A DNA stretch of 64,000 bases. Origin: Ricinus communis. Lineage: Eukaryota > Streptophyta > Magnoliopsida > Malpighiales > Euphorbiaceae. Position numbers and translations under genes: made by a program. Below, piece after piece: positions 46,853-58,382 of this stretch. The stretch lies in the NCBI RefSeq assembly GCF_019578655.1, contig NC_063261.1:11354446-11418445 (forward strand), in the 5' to 3' direction. The notes under the pieces were generated by a model. It was given only the letters and a program-made list of their open reading frames with translations, was not told the DNA's origin and made no database searches. The number at the start of each line of letters is the position of its first letter. Position 1 is the stretch's first letter.

Positions 46853-47881
46853 ATGCTAAACTCTTTGTATGACACGTTGGAAAATAGGATCAGGAACCAA
46901 GAGAGTGCTAAAAATTGGGATACCCGTGCATCTTTAGAAGCTCGAGTGGAATCATTTTGCAGGGCTACCGATCAACTCTCCACTCCTATCCTTTCATCTC
47001 AAGTCTTTTGTGAATTTTGTTATGGTTTACATTTGAGTAATGATTGTCCATTATATAGTGATGTTGCTCATTGTTCTTATAACTATGAACAGGTGAATTA
47101 TACGGGAAGTTGGCCAAATAACTCATATAGAAGCACCTATTATCAAGAGTGGAGCACTCATTCACCCTTTGGATGGAGCTTAGATGGCCAAGAACCACCA
47201 GGATTTCAGCAACTACATCAGTAGCCTAATCTTGCACCATCAACTCAAGATGAAGAGTTAGTGTCAAAGGAGCTGATGATAAGGTTCATTGCAAGTCTTG
47301 ATGATAGATTCCAACAAACAGAGAGGGTACTTGAAAGTTAACAAGCCTCAATTAAGAACATAGAGCATCAAGTAGGCTTGATCTTCAAGTTACTACCGGC
47401 AGAACAATGGGGAACTCCATCAAACGCTACTGAATCTGAGGAACATTTGAGCGCCGTCACTTTGCGTTCAAGTGAGAATTTTTCTATTTTATCTACTATG
47501 TTTGACGATGATGCTTATGTATAGGATGACTCCTTAAACATGGAAATAGGACCAGAAAAGGAAGAGGCAAACATGATTCCTCTGAAAGACTACCAACAGG
47601 AACGTACAGTTGATGATGCTGAGTTGCAGTTAGAGGAATTTTTGGTGGATATTCCACAAGTCCCTTCGATGATGGAAGATGAGCACGAGTTATCCAATGA
47701 AGAAGTCTTGGAGGAGCTCGAGTTTCTTCTAGCAAGTGAACCAAGCCAAGGACTGGAGAAAACCATCGACGTTACTAAAGAAATTGCCCAACCGTCAATC
47801 CTTCCAATTGGTGAAACTCCAGCTTTCAAATTGGAAGAGCCCCTAGAGCATCATGACTACGTGCAAATATATGAGGAGTGA
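46853..47881 (+). pseudogene. Athila gag C-terminal part, one frame with three stops
   Basis: A single uninterrupted frame of 342 codons before the terminal TGA (47,879) carries three nonsense codons (TAG 47,222; TAA 47,339; TAG 47,522) and no frameshift. The CCHC-like knuckle CEFCYGLHLSNDC is at about 47,011-47,050. It is followed by an aromatic-rich segment, EPPGFQQ, an Asn/Gln-rich coiled region (QASIKNIEHQVG), and SAVTLRS, the conserved order of Athila gag. The last 110 codons are acidic (LQLEEFLVDIPQV). The usual N-terminal capsid part is absent or short, so the protein is incomplete even apart from the stops. Confidence 0.85.
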
Positions 47882-48190
47882 GTGTTGCCCATTATACTGG
47901 CAGTTTGCTTGACCGTCGGGAAGAGGAATTTGATGAATAGTCCTCTGAGCAGATACTTGAAGCCATTTGCTCGGAAGAAGGATGGATGGTCATCAATCCC
48001 CACCGTTTGCTTTTCACCATGAGTCCAGCTAGGAAGACTCATCACATAAAAAAAGAAGCGCTTTTGGGAGGCACCCCAATTCTATTTTTCATTTTTAATA
48101 TTCTACCCTTTCATTGTGAACTTAGTTTGATTAGATTTTATAGTTTGTTTTTGTTAAGTTTTATTTATGTTGAGTGTATGAGTTGAGGAC
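47882..48190 (+). pseudogene. Remnant of the pol region, almost entirely deleted
   Basis: After gag comes text like AICSEEGWMVINP and then gcgcttttgggaggcacccc (48,057-48,076), which I recognise as the motif that normally follows Athila pol. About 3-4 kb of RT, RNase H and integrase expected between them is missing. Confidence 0.55.
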
Positions 48191-48260
48191 TTATTGGTTG
48201 TGCAGGTGAGAAAGAGTGAGAAAGTGCTGAGAATCTCAACTTTTGCAGTTTTTGGAGCTC

Positions 48261-48620
48261 AACACGGGCGTGTTCAAGATCGTGTTACCAACACATGTAT
48301 CTATGATGACCATGTTGATCAACACGGACCGTGTTCTAATTGCAGAAAAATGAACTTTAAGGGGACACGTTCACAGAAGGTAACACGGCCCGATACCCTA
48401 AACCGTGTTGGCAACACGCCCCGTGTTCTATCAACACAGACTGTGTTATATTTCCACAAAATCAAATAACAGATGGGCACGTGCACAGAAGGTAACACGA
48501 GCGATTATGCCTGACCGTGTTGGTAACACAGCCCCTTATCTCCTAAACACGGGTGTTTTCAAAGAAGTTGGTAAGTCAACACGTTTAAATTCACTTAACA
48601 CGGCCCGATATCCGGTATTC
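48261..48620. repeat. Second CCGTGTT/AACACGG cluster, upstream of the envelope-like frame
   Basis: It contains AACACGG-A-CCGTGTT (48,321-48,335, a near-continuous palindrome), aacacgggcgtgtt (48,261-48,274), accgtgttggcaacacg (about 48,402-48,418) and further copies. It is the LTR motif repeated inside the element. Confidence 0.85.
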
Positions 48621-48663
48621 GTGAACCTGACCCTGTTGGTGAACATGGGGCGTTCGATCCTGA

Positions 48664-48675
48664 CCTATATATACC
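48664..48675 (+). promoter_or_regulatory. Internal TATA box (CCTATATATACC) before the envelope-like frame
   Basis: It lies about 45 bp after the second motif cluster and about 115 bp before a consensus donor AA|GTAAGT (48,779). A matching acceptor tttttcag (49,310) precedes the ATG at 49,316 by five bases. Together these suggest a separately transcribed and spliced mRNA for the envelope-like gene. Confidence 0.5.
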
Positions 48676-49315
48676 ACTTCATTTCAAAATGGCTAAAATT
48701 TTTGGCAATTCTCTCCTCTCTTGCTCTCTCCTTTGTTTTCATTCTCATTTTGAAAGCTTTGGATATTGCGTTTGTTAAGTAAGTTCCCTCCAACTTCATT
48801 TCCTATTCTTTTTTTTATTTTGATATTAGTTCGAATTTGTGTTTGAATTTCTTTTATTATTTTATTATTTGGTGCATGGATTTACATTCATGTTTGTGTT
48901 TAAATTTTCTTTTGTTTTCTTTAATTTAGTTTATATACTTAACTTGTTCATATTTTCCATTTTTCTTTTCTACCATTATTCATATTTGTGATTAATTCCT
49001 TATTTTCCTCTTTCTTATTATTGTTGGCCGCTAAACAATAGGCTCTGTCATATGTAGTCGACTCTGTTTATGTCTGTACTATATTAACTTTGTGGTTTGC
49101 CTTGTGATGGATTATGGCGAAGTTAAACTTCATATGGATGAATTGAAAATTTAATTGGTTAGCATTGGTTGGTAATGTTGTGGATTGAATTTTCTTTGCA
49201 AGACATTGAGCGGTTTAACTTTATCGAGTTAAATCGTTCGGTTTGTCCATTTTATGCCGTTATGCTGCCAGAATTTCGTTGATCCTCAGTACTAAAAATT
49301 TCTTTTTCAGGTACC

Positions 49316-50927
49316 ATGTCCACCAGACGAGGATCAAGAGTTTACAAGAGGAGGCAGACTGATGGTTTCTCTTCCTCTCAATCGTCAGGCGCTACACCGA
49401 CTAGTTCAGGCCCAATTAGACCACCGCAACGCCATAGATTCCTACTTTTCCAAGGGCAGCCTACCTTCGAGTAGAGATACCAGTCTATGAGGCATAAAGA
49501 TTTGGGAAAAGGGCGTAGGATAGATTGGACAACACTAGAGACCGTTGGACTTGCAGCTGCAGTCCACCGATACCTTGAGACGCCCCCGTTTCAGCATTTC
49601 TTTGAGATAGTTGAATCGACATATAGGGAGTTGACGGTGAAGTTTGCTATCATTTTCTTTCTGCAGAGCTAGTTGCGGGACTTTCAGCAACCAGATGCGA
49701 TCAGTTTCAAACTAGCAGAGCAGACTTTCACCATGAGTGTACAACAGTTTGGGGTACATTTGGGTTTATGGACTAAGGAGGATGCAACTGGAGAGGTTTA
49801 TAGTCGCTGTATACACACGACTGGTGTGTCATATTCGCAGATGTGGGCCAAGATTTCTGATGACACTGACGGGTACAGTGCCAGCCAGTCCAAGGCGTCT
49901 AACTTGCCTGAGGGACTACGATACTTGCATGCATTGCTGGCTAGGACCATCACTGGCAGGGGAGATAGCGGTGGTGTAGTTACCTAGCCGGACCTATTTA
50001 TACTTTACAGCATGCACCAGTACCAGTCCGTCGACATGGGATACTTACTGGCCAAACAGATCAGTGCCTTCTGTAACAACTCAAAGAAGGTATTTTTCTG
50101 TTTTGAGACTTACATTACTCGACTGGCTAGGAGCTTAGGAGTTTTGGAGGAGGCGATACCACATCTGACAAAGCTGGGGGTGATGGAGACGTTGGGACTT
50201 CCCTAATTAGTTAGTATGGGGATGGTGACTCGTAGGCAGGCTTCACTAGGACCAGATTATAGACTGAGGAATGCTCTCTTGGTACCACTCAAAGAGGAGC
50301 GACCTGCCCCACGAGCCCCTGGTACACAAGATGTTCCACCCCCTTCTTCTGATACTCCAGAGTCTTCCTCCAGACCTTCTACTTCAGCTCCCTCTGGGTC
50401 TTCTTCAGCTGTTCTAGGAGTCTCCCCAATTGAGTTTATAGAGCTGCAGCTTAGAGTACAGAGGTTGGTAGAGGAGCAGCAGCAGCACTTCATTCGACAA
50501 GAGGCTCTTCAGCAGGACCTTCTACAGTGTCAGGCTGAGTTTCAGAGCCAGATGATGGCTTAGTTTGAGAGGTAGAGGGCTATGCTTCAGACCCTAATTG
50601 AGCAGAGCGGTAGGCTAGAGGCCTCTATGGCCAATGACATGTTTGATGATATTTTTGCTACAGACTTTGCCCCTGCCTATCCACAGAGTCAGTTTCCAGC
50701 GCAGAGCCATTTTGACATCCCTCTAGCGGATGATCCAGCTAACCCTCCCTCTCCGACTGAGCACCCTTCACCACAATGACAGCGAGCCTCCTATTGATCT
50801 TGCTCTTGGCGATCCACCGGCTCTGCATGTGACCTTGCTTGAGCCCTCAGTAGCCACTCCTCCACCACAGACCAGCCAATGCCCTGATAGCTCTGATGAT
50901 GCACCTCTTTTCACTCCGGAGCCATAG
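49316..50927 (+). pseudogene. Athila envelope-like/ORF1-type protein, six in-frame stops, one frameshift
   Basis: From the ATG the frame is continuous to about 50,776, broken only by TAG at 49,472, 49,670, 49,985, 50,561 and 50,573 and TAA at 50,204. One frameshift near 50,777 leads to the natural-looking end at 50,927. The N-terminus is basic and Ser-rich (MSTRRGSRVYKRRQ). The middle part matches the ATHILA ORF (PF03078) pattern: HRFLLFQGQPTFE, then AEQTFTMSVQQFGVHLGL, then YSQMWAKISD and GRGDSGGVV. A Pro/Ser-rich segment and a Gln-rich coiled coil follow (about 50,440-50,620). No confident transmembrane segment was seen, so an envelope role is not shown. This is a dead copy. Confidence 0.82.
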
Positions 50928-51993
50928 TGAGGGCAGTATTAGCTCTTTTTCCTTTTCCATTTCTTATATTTTGTACACTGGGGACAGTGTGTCCTTCAAG
51001 TGTGGGGTGGTGATATTTATATACACTTGTTTTCGTGTTTTTATTGTTTTGTATATGAAATTAAGATCCTTTTCTAGTGTATATATCGCATTTCATTTAT
51101 CCCATCTCAGTTATTTGTTTATTCTTTGTGCAATTCTTTTGAAAATTTTGAAAATTTTTCACTTTGTTTCGATGCTCTTACTATTGACTTGCTTTTGAAA
51201 TCTTGTTTATGTCCATGTGATCGGGTAAAACCGATAGTTTTGAGTCTTGCGAAAGAATGTAAGATAATTAGTTTGAGTTTTGCACTAAGTTGCTTTGATT
51301 TATTTAATTCTGTTTTGATGATTTTTGTTTGGAACCTACTCAAAAAGCACACTTTTGAGAAATTGAGCCTCAATTGTAAGCATACTCTTTACGTGCTTTT
51401 ATCTATTTCTTTTTGAGAGTGCCAATTACTATCCTTACTTTTAGAACTTGCTCGGTAATGCTTGTGAGGGCCACAAGGAGAGTTTAACACTTTGATATGA
51501 TAGAGGCACTTAGATTTTTCATTCTAGCCAAATAGCCTTCATTCGTTTATTGATTATGTAGATAACTCTTTCTTTCACCATTTTTTATCATATTTCATTA
51601 CCACTTAGTTTTATTCTGCTTTGGGTTATGATTTTGCACATGAGTTGTTTTTATTGGGAATTTTTGTCTTGGGAATAGCATTGGAATATTGTAGCAGCTT
51701 CCTTCAATCTAAAAGAAATTCACTTTATTATGTGAATGTTCTTCCCTTATGAAACAAGAAAAAAGAAAAGAAAAAAAAGAAAAAATAATAAGAAGAATAA
51801 GAGGGAAGGGTGACGAAAAGAAAGGAAGTAAGTGAGCTAATTGTTTAATTGCTTTTCAGAGTTTACATTTTAACTTGATTCCTATTTCCCACCTTGGACT
51901 ACTGTTCATTGTTTATCCCTTATAATTATTGTGGCTTGTGTGCAGGTCATTTATCTCATTGCAGAACACCATAGGTTCAACTCTTACCAAATT
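50928..51993 (+). other. Athila 3' non-coding region, left part
   Basis: T-rich non-coding DNA. The segment tacactggggacagtgtgtcc, then aagtgtggggtgg (50,978-51,010) is typical of the region after the Athila envelope-like gene. A purine-rich tract lies at 51,750-51,830. The region continues at 59,786 beyond the nested element. Confidence 0.6.
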
Positions 51994-52231
51994 TCCTAAG
52001 AGTCTGAGGGATCGTTCTGGATTAGATAGAGGCTCTATAAGATTCGAGTTTGAGCTCCTGGTCATAAACTACCTGAAACCGAAAGTCCACACAACCACCG
52101 ATCAACAAAAATAATATAATAATAAATGATAATAAAATTAAAGAATAAATGAATAAAACAAATAATGACTAAATTAACACAAAACAATTCACTCTAGTTC
52201 ACCATTCGGTTCCCGACAGCGCCCAAAAACT

Positions 52232-53684
52232 TGATGGGCTCTTTATGCAACCTACACCTAAGGCGGTGAACCTCTGGGTGCAGCCTAGCACTAGTGAGTA
52301 TCAAGGTCGTATCCACGGAGATCGGGTGAACCTAGAGTTACTCTGCTTGCTATGTTATCTAGTCCGAAATAGGGTGTGAAAGTTCTAACATACCGGTAAT
52401 GGTTATGAGTGCAATTAAGTAAATGAAGGACAACAATGGACAATTAAAAGACAATTGTAAAGAGAGAAATAAATCCAAAAGGGAGCCTAAGTGATGGAAA
52501 TCTAAAGATGAATTTTATGGATTGCCGATCTTGTTTACCCGTGCCTAAATCCTGAATTGAATCCCGGTTCCTCTCTCGAGCTTACCGGATTCCTAAACCT
52601 GCACTAACCTAATGGAATCTCTTCCTATCAGATTAGTACAAATTAGCATTAAGTATGATTTAAGACTATTAAGAGTTGTTAGTTCTTAATCCGGCGAGTA
52701 AATCAACCTCATCTCTAGTGTTAACTACTAGTCCTTACTATTCAAAATCCAGTTGTAACAAGCATTTCTCAATGTCAAGAAACAACCTAATAAACAATTA
52801 ATCCAACGTCTCAAATTAAACTGCATCAAACTTTTATTCTTTGAATAGCAAGAAGATTGCAAGAATGATAATTATAAAAAACTAACAATTAAGCATAATC
52901 CATCAACAAAGGTGAACCCTAATGGATTCAAAAGATCTAGCTGCTCATATTCATAGTCAAAGCAATTAAAGAACAAAATAAGGAAAAACAAATTAAAGGT
53001 ATGTACACCCTTCTCTTTCAAGCTGAATGAGAAACCCTAAATTTGCAAATTCCAAATCTCAAACCCTAGTTGCCTATTGAATGCTCCCAAAGTTTGTCTT
53101 GATCTTCAATTCGATGTTGGAATAAGTGGAATCCCCCCTTCAATTGATGAAAATTGATCTCCCAGGTCTACAATTGAGGTATAGGAAATATTTGATTAAG
53201 TGTGTGTCTTGGAATTGAGTCCAAAAATCGTCCTCTTCAATTAGAATTCAAAATCGCCTATATAGTTGATTCGGCCGGTAGGAGTCCGGTATGATGATTC
53301 AACCTGGCCGAATCGGTGTGATGATTGACATGGTAAGTCGGTGTCTTGAATCTGTAGTCTGTTGTCTTTGAGCCACCACGGTAGTCTTTGGAGGCCGTGG
53401 TGGCTACGGAAGTCGTCTTTGAAATGGCACAATTGGCGATAGCCTCTTAATAATTCAGCACGGTAGGAGTCAGGCCGTGCTCAACCCTCGGGTGCTTGTT
53501 CTCGCCAATTTGATGGATTTTGCTCCGTAATCACACGTATTTCCCTCGATTCTTGATGGTGTCCTTCGAAATGACTCAAACGAAAAGGGAAACAAAAGAC
53601 AGTGATTCTAGCATAAAACGGGATAATCATGCATAAAAATGTGAACAATCGGGCATGAAAACATGTGTAGTATGATGCTTATCA
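52232..53684 (-). repeat. Left LTR of the inner Athila
   Basis: 1,453 bp, TGATGGGCTC at the left and GCTTATCA at the right, paralogous to 58,383-59,785. On the minus strand a TATA box (ctatatag, 53,258-53,265) lies about 105 bp downstream of two hairpins, AGCCACCACGG/CCGTGGTGGCT (53,371-53,405) and AGCACGG/CCGTGCT (53,457-53,481). The purine tract before the LTR on the minus strand is AGTATGGGGTAA (53,685-53,696). Confidence 0.9.
53371..53481. repeat. Two CGG...CCG hairpins in the inner Athila LTR
   Basis: AGCCACCACGG (53,371-53,381) pairs with CCGTGGTGGCT (53,395-53,405), perfect 11-bp arms with a 13-nt loop. AGCACGG (53,457-53,463) pairs with CCGTGCT (53,475-53,481). A third weaker pair, attcggcc/ggccgaat, lies at 53,269-53,313. 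In the other LTR the hairpins are shortened by small deletions near 59,480-59,585. Confidence 0.85.
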
Positions 53685-55793
53685 AATTACCCCATACTTA
53701 AACTTTTGCTTGTCCTCGAAGCAATTTACAACTCACTCCTCAAAGATATCAAATAACTCAATCAAACTGCATTGCAGGAGGTTAGCTCAAAACAAATTTC
53801 AAAACTCCGTAATGATTTTTCCCAAAATCCCCAAATCACTAAATCCTTAAGAGAAAGAGCAAACTTAATAAAGTTGCTAAAGTTAAAATGATAAACCATC
53901 TAAATTAAGAAATTGAGAATCATGCCTCACAAGATATCACTCAAAACACACAAGTGTATATAGGTGAAAGAAGATCGCCAAGCTCTCGGCAATCTGGAAA
54001 AGTGCTTACCATAGGCTTGCTTATGGATTCAATCTCCACTACTACGAAATAATCAATAATCATGATCAAAGGGTCTTGGTAGGGTTGTAATGGGGTTAAG
54101 GTAAGGTCGTATAAATATGGAAAGTAGGCTACAAGTTCTTTGGAAGTTAAGCAAGTAATGCAAGAAAGTAATGAAGGATCAAGTCGTACCAAAATGAACA
54201 CTAAGTTGCTCTAAACATAAGATGATGCTCGAGATCAACTAAATTAATACTTTCTACTTTTTTTTTGTTTCTTTTTTTTTGTTTTTTTGTTTTTTTTTTG
54301 TTTTTTTTATATATAAATATATATACTATGTATATATATTACAACAGCTTATGTAGGAGTTGTTGGTTATTGACACATATAATAATTGAAGGGAGCATTT
54401 ATGAAAAATCTAGCAACTTAGTGAAATATATGAATGCGGATTGATCCAAAGTAAAATGCGGCATAACTTATATAATTTCCAGCAATGGTAGAAAGAATGG
54501 TCAAATGAATAGAAGTGATGAGATGAGTGTCACTTTGTTATTATTGTCACGAAAGGAATGGCTAAGGCTCAAAATTGGTTCACTAAAGGAAAAATAGGGT
54601 TAGGCTTTTTGGCCAAATTGTGTAAATCCTAAGTGCCCAAATCATCTCACGATTATTGACAATTCATGTAATCTCAGCGGATATCGTAAAGCAAGTTCTA
54701 GAAACGGAGATTACGTAAAATGCTCACTAATGAAAGAAAAGGGAGCATAATAGTGATGCACCAATTGGCTCAAAATCTCACCATTTGAGTGGGTTAAAAT
54801 TGCATGAATTCTCAAACCAAAGTTTAAACAGTCAATCACAATAATAAGCAACAATATTAACAGTGTTCTATATCTAAGATAAAGTAAAATGGAAGAATTT
54901 AAGGAAAATACCAGTTTTACACGGGCTGGATTGTAATTAAGAGATTCGTTCATTGCCTTCTTCCAACAAGGTTCGATAAAAGCTATAAGGGAATCCATTC
55001 AAAGGAGAAAATCATTAACTACTCGATTAAAACAAAACTCAAGATAAGGGCGATGAATAATGAATGGACTCAATCAATAAGGGATATTAAAACAAGATAA
55101 AAACAGCAAAGATAAAATCGGTACCTGCACAAATCTACGGTACCTACCCTACACTTGTGAAAGACACTGTCCTCAATGTGAACAAGGTAGGCACTCCAAA
55201 ATAAAAGGAATAAAATACGTAAAATGAAGCTAATTATGGGAGTCCATAAAAGAAATTAGAAAACTAAGAGAAAAACAAGACAACAAAAAGAGATAAAAAC
55301 TAGAAAGTCTACTAGATATTGCCCTTGATGTGTACTTTAACACTTCAAAATATGTTAGTCCTCAAAATTATGTACTAGCATCAAGTAGGCTAACTCCTGC
55401 AAAATTCAAGAATAAACACATTCCAAGCAACATCTAGTAAAAGGTTCAATAAGATAGCATCTCCTCAAAATCAAACTTACTAAAAACAGTTGAAATATCT
55501 AACGCAAATGACTACATAAAATAAAATAAAAAAATGTCCAAAAATTCGGAAAGCAAAAATAGATTCGGAATGCCTCCGAAGGCGCTTCTTTTGTTCCGAG
55601 TCGTCTAGGCTGGACTACGGATCGGCATTCCGCATCGCGGGCAAATTAAGAAGGTAGGTTCAATGTAAGTTGGGGTTCGAGGCATATAAAGCGCAATGAA
55701 AAGGTCAGATGTGTGCGGTAGATGTCCAATGAGGTGCTCTACGAACCGATTTGGGATGTCCATTCATCCACTCCGAATTCGGCTAAGTGATCA
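53685..55793 (-). other. Inner Athila 3' non-coding part with homopolymer tract
   Basis: No supported coding frame. A T-rich low-complexity tract followed by (ta)n occupies 54,250-54,345. Open stretches at 53,941-54,201 and 54,711-54,998 show no domain pattern. Pol would normally lie in this interval and is absent. Confidence 0.6.
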
Positions 55794-58082
55794 TCAAAAC
55801 AAACATGCAACTACCCTTCTCGGGTCTATCACGGCTGAAAGTCTCATATTGATACAAGTTATTTTTTTCAGATGAATAACACATACTAGTAGGGGAAGAA
55901 ACATGTATAGCATCATCCATTTGTACATCTTGTGGTTGTGTATTACATGCAAGATCAATTCCATCAATACAACAAATGGCATGAACATGGTCGGTGGAAG
56001 AACTATCAAATGAGGGTAACTAAAAGTGACCTGACCGTCCCCTACATTAAGTTCTAACTTCCCCTCAAATACGTCTATTTTAGCTCTAGTTGTGGCAAGG
56101 AAAGGTCTCCCCAAAATTAATGGTATACCATGCTCATTGTCCATATCCAAAACCACAAAGTCCACAGGAAATATGAACTTATCTACCTTAACTAGCACAT
56201 TTTCCATAATTCCCTAGGAAGCTTGAGCGGTCATTAATTGTATGCACATCCTAGTGGATTTTGCCTCCCCAAACCTAGCTTATTGAACAAACTAGTGGGC
56301 ATGACATTTATGCTAGCCCCCAAATCGGTAATGCATCATCAACATATAAATTACCCAAAGTGCAAGGAATAGTGAAACTCCACTGGATCGTGGCGTTTCT
56401 CCGGCAACTTGCTCCGAAACACCGTGAGCACTCCTCATTAAAAATTTGAACATAGGCGACCTCCTCCAACTTCCTTTTCCCGCTAAGTATGTCCTTTAAG
56501 AACTTAGCATACTTTGGCATCTGCTCCAATGCATCAATAAAAGGCAAGTTAATATGCAGTTGTCTAAAAATATCTAAAAACTTCTTGGGCGCTCTTTCGC
56601 TCTGCTTGTTTATCTCTAGCGGGATAAGGAATCTTAGGTTGATATTCCCTAACTGGAATTGATTTCACCTTTTGTCCCTCGGGTTCCCTAACCTTACTGC
56701 TTGCCTTAACACCGCACATCAATAGTGGTGTCATCAAAACAGGCTTAGAAGGAGGCTGAAACTAACTTACGAGCATAAAGTGATGGCGTTCACGTGCTCC
56801 CCTCGGGTTAGACTCAGTGGTGCTCGGGAGAGCTCCTTACGCCTCTCGGACAACATCTTAGAGATTTGGCCAATTTGGGTCTCCAAGTTCCGAATCGAGG
56901 CCTGCTTTGGTTCCTAAGTGCACTATCGGTTCTTTGGAACCTCATCTCCGTAGGCGTCACAAACTTCATCATAAGCTCCTCTAAATTTGACTTCTTTTCC
57001 GGTAGAGGAGGAGCTTGTGCGAGTCCAACCCAGATATTCTTTGCGGGCTGTGATGAAGTCTCCGAAAACCAGGTGGACCTTGAGCGTTATTGTTCCTCCA
57101 AACTGAAGTTGGGATGATTCGCCACCAGGGTTGTATGTATTCTTTGTAAGGATCGTTCTGCTGCCTTGGGGCATTCCCATATAATTAACTGTTCAACATC
57201 GGACGACATAGCGAATTAGATGGAAAAGTAGTAGAGGATGAAGTAAACACACCTCCATGATGCAGTTTACCTTTATGTCGGGCCACCACAAAACTTCGCG
57301 ATAGCGTTCCTTTGCGTGAGCCGGTATCTGGAGTTGGTCGATCTTCTTGGCTAGAAGCTCCACTTGGTACGCCAAGGTTCTTGTAGAGTCCACTTGGTTG
57401 ACCACTCCCTGTCTTCCTGGTCGGCTCTAGAGGATTGCCAACGATAGTTGTTCATGGTCATTTCCTCTATCAAGTTCGAGCACTGCTCGGGCGTCTTCTT
57501 GTTTAGCGCCCTGCTGCGGCATCCACCATCGCCTCGTTGCAAGGTTCAACCCGACTGTAGAAGGTCCAGAACTGCATCCATCGGCAATCCGTGATGTGGG
57601 CGGCATCTCAAAGATCTTTAAATCTCTCCCATGCATCGTACATGCTTTCATCATCAAACCGCACAAAGAAGATATGTCATTTCTAAGTTTAGCGGTTTTA
57701 GCGGGAGGAAAATACTTATATAAAAATTTTTGTTAGCGCTTCCGGTGGTGATCGTCATTGTGGAAGAGATTGCAACCATCTCTTTGCTCTGTCCCTCAAG
57801 GAAAATGGAAACAATCTCGGTAGAATGGCATCATCGGTTGTTCCATTTATTTTGAATGTGTCACAAATCTCCAAAAGTTGGAGATATGTGCATTGGGATC
57901 CTCATTGGGCAATCCTCCAAACTGCACGCTTTGTTGGATCATCCGGATAACATTGGCCTTTATCTCAAAATTGTTGGCCGCTCGGTAGTCCGACTATACT
58001 AGTTTTCGTCCCATCCAAATATGGTCGAGCAAACTCGTACATCGTCTCGATCCTCATCGGCGTGGGGGTCATGGTTTTCCAT
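55794..58082 (-). pseudogene. Inner Athila gag-protease remnant
   Basis: The start is taken at the minus-strand ATG ending at 58,082 (MENHDPHADEDRD). Gag text is broken by many stops and small deletions: ADGCSSGPSTVGL-like residues (about 57,600), then EQCSNLIEEMTMNNYRWQSSR (57,480) and VELLAKKIDQLQIP (57,350). The gag-protease linker LEQMPKYAKFLKDILSGKRK lies at 56,530. The protease region ENVLVKVDKFIFPVDFVV and IPLILGRPFLATTRAKID lies at 56,207-56,080. All are standard Athila blocks. Confidence 0.85.
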
Positions 58083-58360
58083 CGTGTCTAGTCTATCCAC
58101 AGGTACCTCAACCTCAATCTCCTCCTCTTATAATTGCAACCTCTTCCTTAAGAGTCCGGGGATCGTTGGATCGGATAGAGGCTCTATAAGATTCGAGTTT
58201 GAGCTCCGGTCATAAACTACCTTAAACGAAAGTCCACACAACCATAGATCAACAAAAATAATATAATAATAAATAATAATAAAATTAAAGAATAAATGAA
58301 TAAATGAATAAAACAAATAATGACTAAATTAACACAAAACAATTCACTCTAGTTCCGTTC

Positions 58361-58380
58361 GGTTCCCGACAGCGGCAAAA
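58361..58380 (-). other. Inner Athila primer-binding site region
   Basis: Minus strand TTTTGCCGCTGTCGGGAACC, two bases inside the right LTR. The paralogous site at 52,210-52,229 has one extra G run (TTGGGCGCTGTCGGGAACC). Both are degenerate forms of an Athila-type TTGGCGCYGTCGGGAACC site. Confidence 0.65.
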
Positions 58381-58382
58381 CT

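Noticed and set aside
47012..47744. Minus-strand open stretches opposite the Athila gag
   Set aside because: They are shadows of the gag frame, which carries the recognisable zinc knuckle and family motifs.
49316..50927. Envelope-like gene read as functional with stop-codon suppression
   Set aside because: Six internal stops, a frameshift, and similar stops in gag are better explained by decay of a silenced copy.
54250..54345. Poly-T and (ta)n tract as a terminator or origin
   Set aside because: It is simple low-complexity sequence inside a non-coding retroelement region.
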